Below are positions 10,214 through 20,884 of a stretch of DNA of 64,000 bases, in pieces. Position numbers and translations under genes: made by a program. The stretch is from Hyphomicrobium_A sp963759735 (GTDB lineage: Bacteria; Pseudomonadota; Alphaproteobacteria; Rhizobiales; Hyphomicrobiaceae). The stretch is taken from positions 1 to 64,000 of the forward strand of contig CAVXAF010000003.1 of assembly GCA_963759735.1 (NCBI GenBank), given 5' to 3'. The notes below the pieces were generated by a model. That model did no database searches. It was not told where the DNA came from and worked only from the letters and a program-made list of their open reading frames with translations. Within the stretch, counting starts at the first letter, position 1; each line of letters opens with the position of its first letter.

Positions 10214-12297
10214 CAGTCGGACGATGCAGAGGAACTTAAAGGCGACGACAAAGACGAAGCGAAGAAGAACAACGAGGCGGCTCGACTGTGGATTTCAGGG
10301 ATCGAGGCTGTCAAGCGCAAGGTAGGCGTGCGAGCAGTTACGATCTCTCGGCGACGCCATTCTTCCTTCACGGGTCTGGTGTACGCGGAAGGCACGCTGT
10401 TCCCGGGACGGTCAGCGACTTTTCACTGATGGACGCTATCGAGTGCGGCATCGTCAAGCTGCCGCGTGTACCCGTGGCGGACAACGTGCCCGGAGGCTGA
10501 TGCGCCGAGTTTATCGCGATCTTTGGGAGCACATTGGCAAGGAGCTGCCGAAGACGGGCGCCGCTAAGTCCGGGGATCTAGACCCGTTGCGCGCTGCCGG
10601 TCGAGCTTCAGACGGCACTTGACGCGCTGTACGGCCACTACCGGAAGACATTCGAAGCAGTGGGAGGACGACCGGGCATCGCAGTCCCGCCCGGTCTTTA
10701 TCGTCGTGTGCAACAACACTTCGACTTCGAAGCTCGTGTACGACTGGATCGCCGGTTTTGAACGCGAGAGCGACGACGGCGACGCAGGACACTGGCAGAG
10801 ATGGCCGTTGAGCTGTTCCGCAATTTCGACGATCAGCACGGCATCCGCATGGCGCGCCCAGACGGACGCTTCTTATCGACAGCGAGCAGCTGGAGGCCGG
10901 CGACGCGCTTGACGACGACTTCCGCGACATAGCGGCGGACGAGATTGACCGTTTCAGACGCGAGATCGTCCAGCGCACGGGCGACCTGCAGCAGGCGACA
11001 AAATCACCGACACGAGCTACTGCGCGAAGTGATGAACACGGTGGGCAAGACCGACCGTCTTGGCGAGCAGGTTCGCTGCGTGGTTTCGGTTTCGATGCTG
11101 ACCGAAGGCTGGGATGCGAACACAGTTACGCATATTCTCGGCGTCAGAGCGTTCGGCACGCAGCTTCTCTGCGAGCAGGTCGTTGGCCGCGCGTTGCGGC
11201 GCCAGTCGTATGACCTGAACGAGGAAGACCTCTTCGACGTCGAGTACGCCGACATCCTCGGCATCCCGTTCGACTTTGCTGCGAAGCCAGTTGTTGCGCC
11301 GCCTGCCAAACCGCGGGAGACGGTCCGCGTCCATGCCAGAAGCCCGCAACGCGACGCACTTGAGATCCGATTTCCGCGCGTTGGAGGCTACCGCGTCGAG
11401 CTTCCAAACGAACAGCTCGCGGCGAGGTTCGACAAGGATTTTCTGCGCCAGCGCTAACGCCCACACTCGTCGGGCCGTCGATCACCAAAAATCAAGGCAT
11501 CGTCGGCGAGGGCGTCGATCTGACGGTCGAGCATCGAACCGAATACTGCGGAATTCTACGATTTTGTCTTCATCTTGCCAAGCATCTCCTCTATCAGCAG
11601 TAAACCGCGACCCGGAGAAGCGCCGAAGTTACATCTTTTCGGACAGCTAAAGGCGATCACGCGTCAGTGGCTTGACGGGCGGCGACCTACGCTGCACGGG
11701 CGGAACCTATCCCGCACAGCTTCTCTATCAGGAGATCGCGGATATGGCATGCGAGCGCATAAAAGCCGCGATTACAATAACGCTCGCCGGCGACAACCCT
11801 GTCAAGGCGATCCTGGATCCCTATAACCCGACTGGGTCCACACGCTATGTCAACTTCACAACTTCAAAACCGACGCGTTGGCAAACAGATCCGCGAAGAG
11901 TCACATTAATTGGATCGTATGCGATAGCGACTGGGAAGCGGAGTTTTGCCGAGTTGCTGAGTCCCATCCGCGTGTGCGCGCGTATGTGAAGAATCAAAAC
12001 CTCGGCTTCGAAGTTCCTTACCTCTCAGGCGCGACACCCCGCCGGTACATCCCGATTTCATCGTCCAGATCGACGACGGCGGAAAAGATCCGCTGAATTC
12101 GGTCGTCGAAATAAAAGGTTACCGTGGGGAAAACGCCAAGGATAAGGCCAACACGATGCGCGCCTACTGGGTGCCCGGCGTCAATAATCTGCGCAGTTTC
12201 TCGGCGGAGGGAGTTCACCGAATTTACTGCAGTGCATGAGATGGACCTCAACTTTAACAGACTGGTCGCGAAGTTTATCAATTCGGAGCAGCGATAA
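10214..12297 (+). pseudogene. restriction endonuclease/helicase subunit (BPTD_3080-like Res), 5'-truncated and frameshifted
   Basis: Successive plus-strand frames read as the C-terminal two thirds of a type III-like restriction subunit. Blocks in order: EELKGDDKDEAKKNNEAARL, YDLSATPFFL (helicase motif III), SDFSLMDAIECGIVKLPRVP, RPVFIVVCNNTSTSKLVYDW, VVSVSMLTEGWDANTVTHIL and QVVGRALRRQSYDL (motifs V-VI), then ICDSDWEAEF-like and YIPDFIVQIDD...VVEIKGYRGENAKDKANT, which is a PD-(D/E)xK-type nuclease core. It ends KFINSEQR-stop at 12297. The N-terminal ATP-binding motifs (Walker A and B) are missing because homology begins only at about 10214. Seven or more shifts occur. The nuclease would have cut DNA lacking the modification made by the downstream methyltransferase. 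As it stands it should be inactive. Confidence 0.75.
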
Positions 12298-12308
12298 AGG
12301 GGGCCTTG

Positions 12309-15114
12309 ATGAGCAAAACAAGAAAGTCGATCGAGGTCGAGGCGCTGACGCAGAAGACGCCAAGCGGCGCAACATTCCGACCGCCGAATTTGAAAGCCTG
12401 ATGCGCGACGACGAGAAGTCTCCCACTACAGCTCGCGTATCACCGCCGCAACCGCGATCTTGACCCGCAATTGGTCTGGCGTGGAAAAGACGAGCAAGAC
12501 AGGTCCGACCTGATCGTTCCGGCGCCGCCGCTATACATTCAGGAGAAGCTGCATCCAAAGGTCTTGATTGAGGACTTACGCTTCGACACCAACGCGCGCG
12601 CGAAGGAAAACACGCCGCCCGTCATTGACTTGTTCGGCGACTTCAACGGCCTTCACAGTCTCGAAGCCAAGACTGACTTCAGACGGCGTCACCGTGATCA
12701 GAATCGGGCGAACCGTATGATCCTCGGCGACTTGCTAAGTGCAATGGCGAGTTCTCGCGGAGCGTGAAGGCCTCCGCGGCCAAGTGCAGTGTATTTATCT
12801 CGATCCGCCGTATGGGATCAAGTTCAACTCGAACTTTCAATGGTCTACTACCAGTAGGGACGTGACGGACGGTAAAGCCGGCCACGTCACGCGCGAACCA
12901 GAGCAGGTGCGCGCTTTCCGCGATACCTGGCGGGACGGAATCCACTCTTATCTGACCTATCTGCGCGACCGTCTGACGCTCGCGCACGATCTTCTCCACG
13001 AAAGCGGAAGCATATTCGTGCAGATTGGCGACAGAAACGTCCATCGTGTTCGGGCAGTCTTAGACGAGGTTTTTGGTGAGAAAAACGCTGTTGTAACGTT
13101 GGTGGTCAAAAAGAAAAGCGCAACGACCGAGACGGACCCCGTTAATGACTATTTACTTTGGTATGCAAAGTCTCGTGATCGACTTAAGGTAAGAACGCTA
13201 TATCGAGAGCGGCGTGACCCCGAAGACGATATTAAGTTCAACACTTTGATCTCTCCCGAGGGGGAGCATGTCCGCATCAAAACATTAAACGATGGCGAAA
13301 TTGAACAAAAACTTCTAGCCGGTTGGCGTTGGGCACGAGTTAACTACCCACTTGTAAGTCAAGACCGATCTGAGCGTAGCAAAGATTTCAACTTTCGTGG
13401 ACGGGCATTTGAGTGCGGCACGAATAGGCACTGGACTTACGACCCTGATGTTGACATGCAGCGTCTAGTTCGGGCTGATCGGATTTTTGATGGCGGCGGG
13501 AAGTCACTGGGGGGAGTTATCTTTTGGGATGATTGGGCGTACGCGTCACTTTCGAACCTTTGGACGGAATTTCACGGTGAGAAATTTCCCGTCTACGTTG
13601 TTCAGACCAATCCGAGGGTAATCGAGCGCTGCATTCTACTGACTACTGATCCAGGCGACCTCGTACTCGACCCGACGTGTGGCTCTGGCACGACGGCTTA
13701 CGTGGCAGAACAGTGGGGGCGACGTTGGATCACCATAGACACCTCGCGCGTAGCTCTTGCGCTAGCGCGTTCGCGCATCATGGGCGCTCGGTATCCATAC
13801 TATCTGCTCGCCGACTCGCCAGAAGGTCAGATCAAAGAGGCAGAGGTCACACGTACGGCGCCGCGCACGACCCCAACGCACGGCAACATCCGGCAGGGTT
13901 TCGTCTATGCGCGAGCACCTCACATCGATCTAAAATCCATCGCCACGAATGCGGAAATTGACGAAATCTGGGAGCGTTGGCAGTTCACGCTCGACCCGCT
14001 CCGCGCCGCACTGAACAAAAAACTCGGCAAGAAGTGGGAGGAATGGGACATCCCGCGCGACCATGATCAGAAATGGCCCGCTAATGTCAGGGATCTGCAT
14101 TCAGAATGGTGGGGTGCGCGCATTAAGCGGCTCGCGGAGATCGACGCGTCAATCGCGGCCAAGGCCGAACACGAATACCTCTACGACAAGCCACATATTG
14201 ATAACAAGCGCGTGCGCGTGGCCGGACCCTTTACGGTCGAAAGCCTCTCGCCTCACCGCGTCCTCGGCCTGGGAGCGGACGACAATCTAATCGACGCTGC
14301 ATCGGGGCCCAGCCGGTACTACAGGCACGACAGGTCGTCCACCCCAGTAGATTTCGGCAGCATGATCCTTGAGAATCTGAGAACCGCCGGCGTGCAACAG
14401 GCCCACAAGGAGGACCGCATTGTCTTTAATGCTCTAAGCGGTTGGCCTGGCAAACTCATCTGCGCCGAAGGAAGTTTCATGGAGGGCGAGAATGAAAAGC
14501 GGGCGGCCATTCTGATCGGCCCAGAGTTTGGAACGGTATCGCGCCCTGATCTCGTCGCCGCCGCGCGCGAGGCCGGCGATGCGGGCTTCGACGTACTAAT
14601 CGCCTGTGCTTTCAATTTCGACGCTCATTCCGCTGAGTTTGACAAGCTTGGACGTGTGCCGGTACTCAAGGCCCGGATGAACCCTGACTTGCACATGGGT
14701 GGCGATCTTAAAGTCACCGCGTCGGGCAATCTGTTCGTCGTTTTCGGAGAACCCGACATCGAGATCGAAAAACTCAAGGACGGATTGGTCCGAGTTAGGA
14801 TTAAGGGCATCGACGTATTCAAACCGCAGACCGGCGAAATTGAGAGTGGCGGTCCCGAGACAATCGCACTCTGGATGATCGACACTGACTACAACGAAGA
14901 AAGCTTTTTCGTCCGTCACGCGTATTTCCTCGGCGCGAATGATCCTTACAAGGCTCTCAAAGCAACTCTCAAGGCCGAGATTGACGAAGAAGCTTGGTCC
15001 TCCCTCAACAGCGACGTATCGCGCCCTTTCGCCAAGCCGGCCTCCGGCCGCATCGCCGTCAAGGTCATCAATCACCTGGGCGATGAGGTGATGAAGGTAT
15101 TTGGGGTCGCATGA
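12309..15114 (+). CDS. beta-class adenine-specific DNA methyltransferase (Mod-like), frameshifted near its start
   Basis: Partner of the nuclease 11 bp upstream. From about 12760 to the stop the frame is open for about 785 residues. It contains motif IV LDPPYG followed by IKFNSNFQWSTTSRD, and motif I DPTCGSGTTAYVAEQWGRRW near 13670, the beta-class order (IV before I) used by type III Mod enzymes; it transfers methyl from S-adenosylmethionine to adenine. The first 450 bp (MSKTRKSIEVEALTQ at 12309, then NIPTAEFESLMRDDEKSP, DLDPQLVWRGKDEQDRSDLI and NRMILGDLLSAMAS) are spread over other frames, with shifts near 12365, 12435, 12690 and 12745. The region 13081-13440, between the motifs where target recognition lies, is AT-richer than the rest. 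The 3' end couples to the helicase gene with 3 bp between. Confidence 0.8.
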
Positions 15115-15117
15115 CCA

Positions 15118-17215
15118 ATGGCTGAATTCCGGATCGCCGACACCTTCACGGATTCCCCTCGCGCGCCTTACCGCGCAGGAGCAGAAGGCGGTGAAGACCA
15201 CCGCTTTTGATCTTCAGCTCAATCCGGCATCCCCGGGATTGAAATTTCACAGGATCGATAAAACCAAGGATCCGAATTTCTGGTCGCTTCGCGTCAATGC
15301 TGACGTACGAATGATAGTCCACAAGACAGGAACGAGCGTTCTTCTTGTATTTGTGGGTCACCATGACAACGCTTACAAATGGGCCGAGCGCCGCAAGATA
15401 GAGCGGCACCCGTCCACGGGCGCAATGCAGCTTGTCGAGATCCGGGAGCGCATTGAGGAGTTCGAAACCCGGCAATCCGCTGCCTCTGTTCCCCGCGTCA
15501 TCCCGACCAAGCGCAGGCTGTTCGACAATCTCCGCAAAATCGAGCTCATGGCATTCGGCGTGCCGGAGGACTGGGTTGACTACGTCCGCCTTGCAGATGA
15601 GGACACATTGCTCGATGTTATTGTGCACCTGCCTTTGGAAGCGCAGGAGGCGCTGCTGCGGCTCGCCACCGGTGAACAGCCCGAACCCCCTAAGGCTCTA
15701 CCCGAAGCTGCCGATCCCTTTACTCATCCCGACGCACAGCGGCGCTTCCGCGTTCTCGCGGAAGCTCAGGAGCTCGAGCGCGCGCTAGACTATCCCTGGG
15801 AGAAGTGGATCGTCTTTTTGCACCCCGATCAGAGATCGCTAGTCGAACGTAGCTTCGCAGGTCCCGTTCGTCTGTCTGGATCTGCCGGAACGGGCAAATC
15901 TATAGTCGCGCTCCACCGCGCGGTACATCTTGCGCGCCACGCGCCGGAGTTGAGGGTTCTTCTGACGACATTCTCCACCACGCTTGCCAACGCCTTGAAG
16001 GCAAAGCTGGCGCATCTCGCCGGAAACGAGCCTTCCATCGCCGGGCGAATCACGGTCGAGGCTATCCACGATCTTGCGCGTCGTATGTATCTCGAACGCA
16101 TCGGCAGACTTTGGTCGCCAAGCGCCGAAACCATTTCGTCGTTGCTCTCTCAGGCTGCTGTCGACACCGGCCACACGCAGTTTTCCGAGCGCTTCCTTCA
16201 AAACGAGTGGACCGATGTTGTTGACGCGTGGAACCTCTTAAGCTGGGAAGAGTACCGCGATGTCACTCGGCTCGGGCGGCGCACGCGGCTCGGCGAAAAA
16301 CAGCGCGAGCAATTGTGGGAAATTTTCAGCGCGGTTCGTTCTGAGCTCGCGGCGCGGAACCTGCGGACCTACGCGGACGTGATGGCGCTCCTCGCCACAA
16401 ATATTGTTAGATCGCCGCCCCCCTTCGACTACGTTGTTGCTGATGAGGCGCAGGACTTTGGCGTGGCGGAAATCCGGTTCCTCGCCGTCCTTGCGGCGGA
16501 ACGAACCAACGCCTTATTTCTAGCCGGAGACCTCGGACAGCGAATTTTCCAGACTCCCTTTTCGTGGAGAGCCCTTGGTGTCGATGTCGCGGGGCGTTCG
16601 CATACGCTGCGCATCAACTACCGGACTTCGCATCAGATTCGCGCACAGGCCGATCGCCTCCTTCCCCAGTCGATCACTGACGTAGACGGTCTCGTGATAA
16701 CTCGGCGCGGGACGGTTTCTGTCTTCAACGGGCCGCCGCCCGAAATTATTGTTGCCGGCGAGCAGCGGGAAGAGGTTCGCGCAGTTGGCGCATGGATCGC
16801 TGCTCGCCTGTGCGAAGGTTATCGCCCAGAAGAAATCGGGTTGTTCGTAAGGTCGGAGGCTCAACTTGATCGGGCGCGCCAAGCCCTCGAAGTCGCACAG
16901 GTGAAGCATATCGTCCTTGGACCCGACGTCGTCACAGTCTCGGACCACGTTTCGATCAGCACGATGCATCTCGCTAAAGGGCTGGAATTTCGCGGCGTTG
17001 CTGTCATCGCGTGCGACACCGACGTCCTGCCGCTGCAACAGCGAATTGAAGCGATCACGGATGAGTTTGATCTAGAGGAGGTGTACAACACCGAGCGGCA
17101 TCTGCTCTATGTCGCTTGCACTCGTGCAAGAGATCGCTTGCTGATTTCCGGCGTAAATCCGGCTAGCGAATTCCTTTCCGATCTACGAGTGACAACGGCC
17201 GATGCACACACTTGA
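15118..17215 (+). CDS. UvrD-like helicase with RelE/ParE-like N-terminal domain
   Basis: A roughly 700-residue protein. Residues about 1-105 look like a RelE/ParE-fold toxin domain: LNPASPGLKFHRIDKTKDPN, FWSLRVNADVRMIVHK, LLVFVGHHDNAYKWAERRKI. After a linker comes superfamily 1 helicase sequence: Walker A GSAGTGKSIVALHRAV near 15890, Walker B VVADEAQDFG near 16440, LRINYRTSHQIR, and the C-terminal STMHLAKGLEFRGVAVI and YVACTRARDRLL motifs. The natural start is most likely ATG 15118, three bases after the methyltransferase stop, giving MAEFRIADTFTDS. However, a CCCC run at 15155-15158 throws this frame out by one base; the open frame from TTG 15101 replaces it. Removing one C restores LARLTAQEQKAVK. 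It is probably an accessory of the restriction locus. Confidence 0.8.
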
Positions 17216-19170
17216 GGTGAAAATAATTATCCCGGCGGCATGGTGAAATCAAGGGCGGCGGCTTCAATCCTTCATATCGAATCTTCTGAACAGCTTCGTT
17301 GAGCGTCTTCAGATAGTATCCTGAACCATACTCTCGGGAAACGCCATTCTCGCTGTGGCCTTGGATGGCGTCTCGGACTTCCTTACGCACGTCGGCGTTC
17401 CGCAGCGCGTCTTCGACGTTGTGACGGAGACTGTGAAACTTCACACCGCGACGGGTGACGCCGATCGAATTCGCGAAATCGCTTGAAGTACTTCGAGAAC
17501 TGCTTCGACCACGAGCCATCATCTTCGGCCCGGCCGAACTCCGGAAACAGTCGGCTCTCTCCCCTGCGCTCGCTGTAAGTCAAGGAACTCGGCGAACCCA
17601 AGATCGAGAAGCGTCTTGTGGATCGGGATGCCACGCCGGCTCGATGCGTCTTGAGCGACTTCTCTTCCGTCGGCTCGTAGCCTTCCTCGTCGTCTTCCTC
17701 GAAATCGATGGGCGTCACGTCGAAATACTCGATGCCCTCCATCGTCTTCACGTCGGCGACCTGCATCTGGATGATCTCGCCCAGCCGCAACCCTGAGAAC
17801 AGCGCGATGAGCGGCACCCAGTACTTGGCCGACTCGCGCAACACGAGGTTGCCGGGCTGCTTCCAATGACGCGACGATCGGCAGCCGGTGAAGATTGGCG
17901 CGGCGAACATGCGATTGAGCTCGTCGATCGTCCATGGGTGCCGCTTCTTGCCGCCGCGTTTGTTTCGGCGCACCTCGACCCGCTGCTCGGCGACGGGGTT
18001 CACGACGCTACTGTCGCGCGCCTTGGCCCAGGCGAAGAACAGCGCCACGGTGCCCGAGTTTGTCCTTGATGGTGATCGGATTGAGGAGATCGACATGGGT
18101 GCCGGCCTTTCGCGAGCTCTGTCGCCTTCCTCGGCCACCTCGATACGAGACAGCCCCTTGAACGGCGCCTTTTGCCGATTGATCGGGAGCGCGAGCTGGA
18201 TGTCCTTGAACTTGATGCCGTCGGCCTGCACGTAGGCATTCACCGGCTTGTCGCCGGCGATCTCCATGAACTCGCGCAGCTCGCTGCGCTTGCGGAGAAC
18301 CGTCTTCAGCGGCCACTCGCGCGCGCGGCCGGTTTCGTCCAGGTACTTCTCGACAGGGTCGAGAACAGCTCCGCCGGCGATGCGCTAGCGTCGGTTTGCT
18401 TGGAGGGATTGGCGAGGGTGCTCCGCATTCCGCCGACGATGTCATCGAATGACGTCTCGTTGCCGGCGCTGAGATCCTCGAGCGCCTTGATCTCGGTTTC
18501 CATCAGCTTGCGAGCAAGCCGCCGCCGGTCGGCCTCGTTCAGTGACAATCCCTTTGTGCGCAGCAACGCATCCGCTGCAGCACATTGCTTGCTGCAGTCG
18601 CCGAGCTTGTAGGACTTTCGCAAAACTTGAAGCCTGCGCTGACGCTCCCGGAAGACCGCATAGAGAAACACGTCCTCGAGGACGGGCTCTTCCATCAGGC
18701 GCGCGAAGTAGCTGTGCTGCCGTCCCTTGAACTCGACCCAATCGTCGGAGGGTAGCGCGATGATGTCGCCACGCCAGAAGGCCTCTTCCGCGTCGTGGAC
18801 CTGTTGCCAAAGGTCGCCACGCCAGCGGAAGTCCTCATCGTAGACGTCGAGGTAGTGGGTATCGGCCAGCCGGCGCAGCAGACCAGGCGTCAGCGGCGCC
18901 GAGGCGCACGCGACGGCTTCGGCGGGGCGCGAGGAGGAAGCGGTCGCTGCCGCCTCCTCTTTGCGCCACTGCGCAAACAGCAATTCTGTCTCGGCATGCG
19001 TCGCGGCATAGGCCTGCTCCGCGCGCTTGCGATCCGCTGTCTTCAGCGAACGCCAGATCTGCGCGGGTCGCCCAGCGCCGCGCAGCTCGAGCGGCACCAT
19101 GCGCTTGTAGTAGAGGTTCCGAGGACCCCTTGCGGCCGCTCAAATAGGGGAACTTCGCCATCTCGCCCAT
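17163..19170 (-). pseudogene. tyrosine-type site-specific integrase (DUF6538 N-terminus), frameshifted
   Basis: The gene begins MGEMAKFPYLSGRKGS at 19170 and, after a shift near 19125, continues NLYYKRMVPLELRGAGRPAQ, a DUF6538-like start found in many integrases. It runs on to a long helical region and then a catalytic domain: LIALFSGLRLGEIIQMQ (first Arg), KFHSLRHNVEDALRNA (H-x-x-R box), GHSENGVSREYGSGYYLKTL (second His and the nucleophile Tyr). Shifts occur near 19125, 18330, 18110, 18040, 17640 and 17470. The catalytic residues survive across the frames. The 3' end overlaps the convergent helicase gene by about 50 bp. It lies beside the 3' end of tRNA-Glu, the usual place for such enzymes, and probably moved the restriction locus here. 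It is unlikely to be active now. Confidence 0.82.
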
Positions 19171-19262
19171 CCCTTTGCCGGTAGCAGCAAAAAGTAGCAG
19201 TCGAGTTAGCGAAGCCCTTGAGAACCAAGGACTTGCGGCACATCAATGGCTTATGAGTTGTA

Positions 19263-19338
19263 TGGCGCCCCGTAGGGAACTCGAACCCCTGTTCCCAACG
19301 TGAGAGGCTGGTGTCCTAGGCCACTAGACGAACGGGAC
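19263..19338 (-). tRNA. tRNA-Glu (anticodon CTC)
   Basis: The minus strand folds as a 76-nt tRNA. The acceptor stem pairs GTCCCGT with ACGGGGC (one G-T pair), followed by G and an encoded CCA. The anticodon arm is CCAGC-CTCTCAC-GTTGG with anticodon CTC in a seven-base loop. The T-arm contains GGTTCGAGT. It decodes GAG. Its 3' end faces the broken integrase at 17163-19170, so it is probably the attachment site of the island to the left; a second copy of its 3' end was not found inside the window. Confidence 0.95.
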
Positions 19339-19419
19339 AGCGCTGGAGCGAACCTATATGGGAGCCGGGCCTGATCAATCAAGCCGTTTCTTTCGCCCCG
19401 CCCAAGGCTCGCCTGCGGC

Positions 19420-19818
19420 CTAATCGGCGAGCGGTGCCGGCGCCCCACGCTGGACGGGCAGCCGCGCCAGCGCCTGGCCGGTGCTCAGATCGAGCACCAC
19501 GATGCCTTCCGCGCCGCCGCCCTCATAGTGAATGGCCAACCGATCGCCCGACAGCGACATGGATCGCACCTGGGCACCGGCGGGAATCTGCAGCCCCTGC
19601 TGAGGCGCCAGGGCGAGGCTCGCGGGTGGCGGTTGCGCTGGCTTGACGGACGCTAGATAGATGACGCGTCCGATCATGGCGGCGAGGCCGGCGAAGATCA
19701 GCACCGCCAATGCGATCACGATGATCTTGAGATTGCGCTGCAGCCGCGCTTCGCTGGGCGACAAGGCCGGGGCTACGCCGTCGGCGAGCGGGGCGTTGAT
19801 CGCTTCGGTCGCGTGCAT
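19420..19818 (-). CDS. DUF6476-like single-pass membrane protein
   Basis: A 132-residue protein with one transmembrane helix at about residues 30-55 (LKIIVIALAVLIFAGLAAMI) and a periplasmic tail. The tail ends in a short beta-rich domain: IPAGAQVRSMSLSGDRLAIH and GIVVLDLSTGQALARL. Length, topology and the motif ..LPAGA.V......D.....G...I.V.D...G resemble DUF6476 proteins of alphaproteobacteria, function unknown. It is divergent from rluD, 49 bp away, so the two share a promoter region. Confidence 0.7.
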   Translation of the reverse strand: MHATEAINAPLADGVAPALSPSEARLQRNLKIIVIALAVLIFAGLAAMIGRVIYLASVKPAQPPPASLALAPQQGLQIPAGAQVRSMSLSGDRLAIHYEGGGAEGIVVLDLSTGQALARLPVQRGAPAPLAD

Positions 19819-19867
19819 TCACTCCCTCCCTCGTCGCGGAGGCCATCAGGAGGCCCATTCGCAAGCC

Positions 19868-20884
19868 ATGTCCGGCGCCGTCAGTGCATCAAGCGCAACT
19901 TCGATCGAGCTGGTGGCGACGGAGGCCGAGGCCGGCATCCGCCTCGACAAGCTGCTTTCCCAGCGCATCGAAGCGCTGAGCCGCGCCCGCATCCAGGCAC
20001 TGATCCGTGCCGGCAACGTCGCCAACACCGGCGGCGGGACCATAGGAGACGGGTCCTACCGGGTCAAACCTGGCGACGCATTCACCATCAACGTCCCTGC
20101 GCCGACCCCGGCAGAGCCGGCCCCCGAGGCGATGCCGCTCACCGTCGTGCATGAAGATGGCGACGTGATCGTCATCGACAAGCCAGCGCACGTCGTCGTG
20201 CACCCGGCACCCGGGCATGCCAGCGGAACGCTGGTCAACGCGCTCATCGCCCACTGCGGCGATAGCCTGTCGGGTATCGGCGGCGTTCGTCGCCCCGGCA
20301 TCGTGCACCGTCTCGACAAGGGAACCTCGGGACTGCTCGTGGTCGCCAAGACCGACGCCGCACACCGCAGCCTCAGCGAACAGTTCGCCGCGCATGGCAG
20401 CGACGGCCGCATGCATCGCGCCTACCTAGCGCTGGTGTGGGGCAAGCCGATGCGCCCGCGCGGCGTCATCGAGGCGCGGCTCGCCCGCAGCCAGACCAAC
20501 CGCACCAAGATCGCCATCGCCCGCGGCGAGACCGGTCGGCACGCCGTCACGCACTACGAGGTGCTGCGCACCTTCGATACGACGGCCGGCCAAGTGTCGC
20601 TGCTGAAGCTGGAACTCGAGACGGGGCGCACGCACCAGATCCGCGTCCACCTCGCCCACATCGGTCATCCGGTACTCGGCGACACGACCTATGCCAGCGG
20701 CTTCAAGGCCAAGATCGGCAACCTAGGGGAGGCAGCGCAAGCGGCGCTCTACGCCATGCACCGGCAAGCCTTGCACGCCGCCGAACTCGGCTTCGAGCAT
20801 CCGATCACGGGCCGATCACTGCACTTTGAATGCCCGCTGCCGGCCGACATGCAGCGGCTGCTCGAGGCGCTACAGCGCGATTAG
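19868..20884 (+). CDS. rluD: 23S rRNA pseudouridine synthase RluD-family
   Basis: A 338-residue RluA/RluD-family enzyme that isomerises uridines in 23S rRNA helix 69 (positions 1911, 1915 and 1917 in E. coli) to pseudouridine. An N-terminal S4 RNA-binding domain (RLDKLLSQRIEALSRARIQA) is followed by the catalytic domain with the signature HRLDKGTSGLLVVAKT; the Asp in HRLDKGTSG is the family nucleophile. Further conserved blocks are VINKPA-like VIDKPAHVVVHPAPGH and GRTHQIRVHLAHIGHPVLGD. The open frame extends upstream to 19661, but ATG 19868 gives the normal N-terminus. The gene order rluD-rpoH is common in Hyphomicrobiales. Family certain; exact target positions inferred. Confidence 0.93.
   Translation: MSGAVSASSATSIELVATEAEAGIRLDKLLSQRIEALSRARIQALIRAGNVANTGGGTIGDGSYRVKPGDAFTINVPAPTPAEPAPEAMPLTVVHEDGDVIVIDKPAHVVVHPAPGHASGTLVNALIAHCGDSLSGIGGVRRPGIVHRLDKGTSGLLVVAKTDAAHRSLSEQFAAHGSDGRMHRAYLALVWGKPMRPRGVIEARLARSQTNRTKIAIARGETGRHAVTHYEVLRTFDTTAGQVSLLKLELETGRTHQIRVHLAHIGHPVLGDTTYASGFKAKIGNLGEAAQAALYAMHRQALHAAELGFEHPITGRSLHFECPLPADMQRLLEALQRD

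Noticed and set aside
10214..10395. Hydrophobic minus-strand stretch that could extend the gene at 9959-10213 upstream
   Set aside because: The plus strand encodes EELKGDDKDEAKKNNEAARL and following restriction-enzyme sequence here; the hydrophobic reading is the complement of a Lys/Glu-rich helix and has no start codon.
1..17000. A second copy of the tRNA-Glu 3' end as the far attachment site
   Set aside because: Scanning by eye for the complement of GGTTCGAGTTCCCTACGG found only the tRNA itself; the left boundary may lie outside the window or be degraded.
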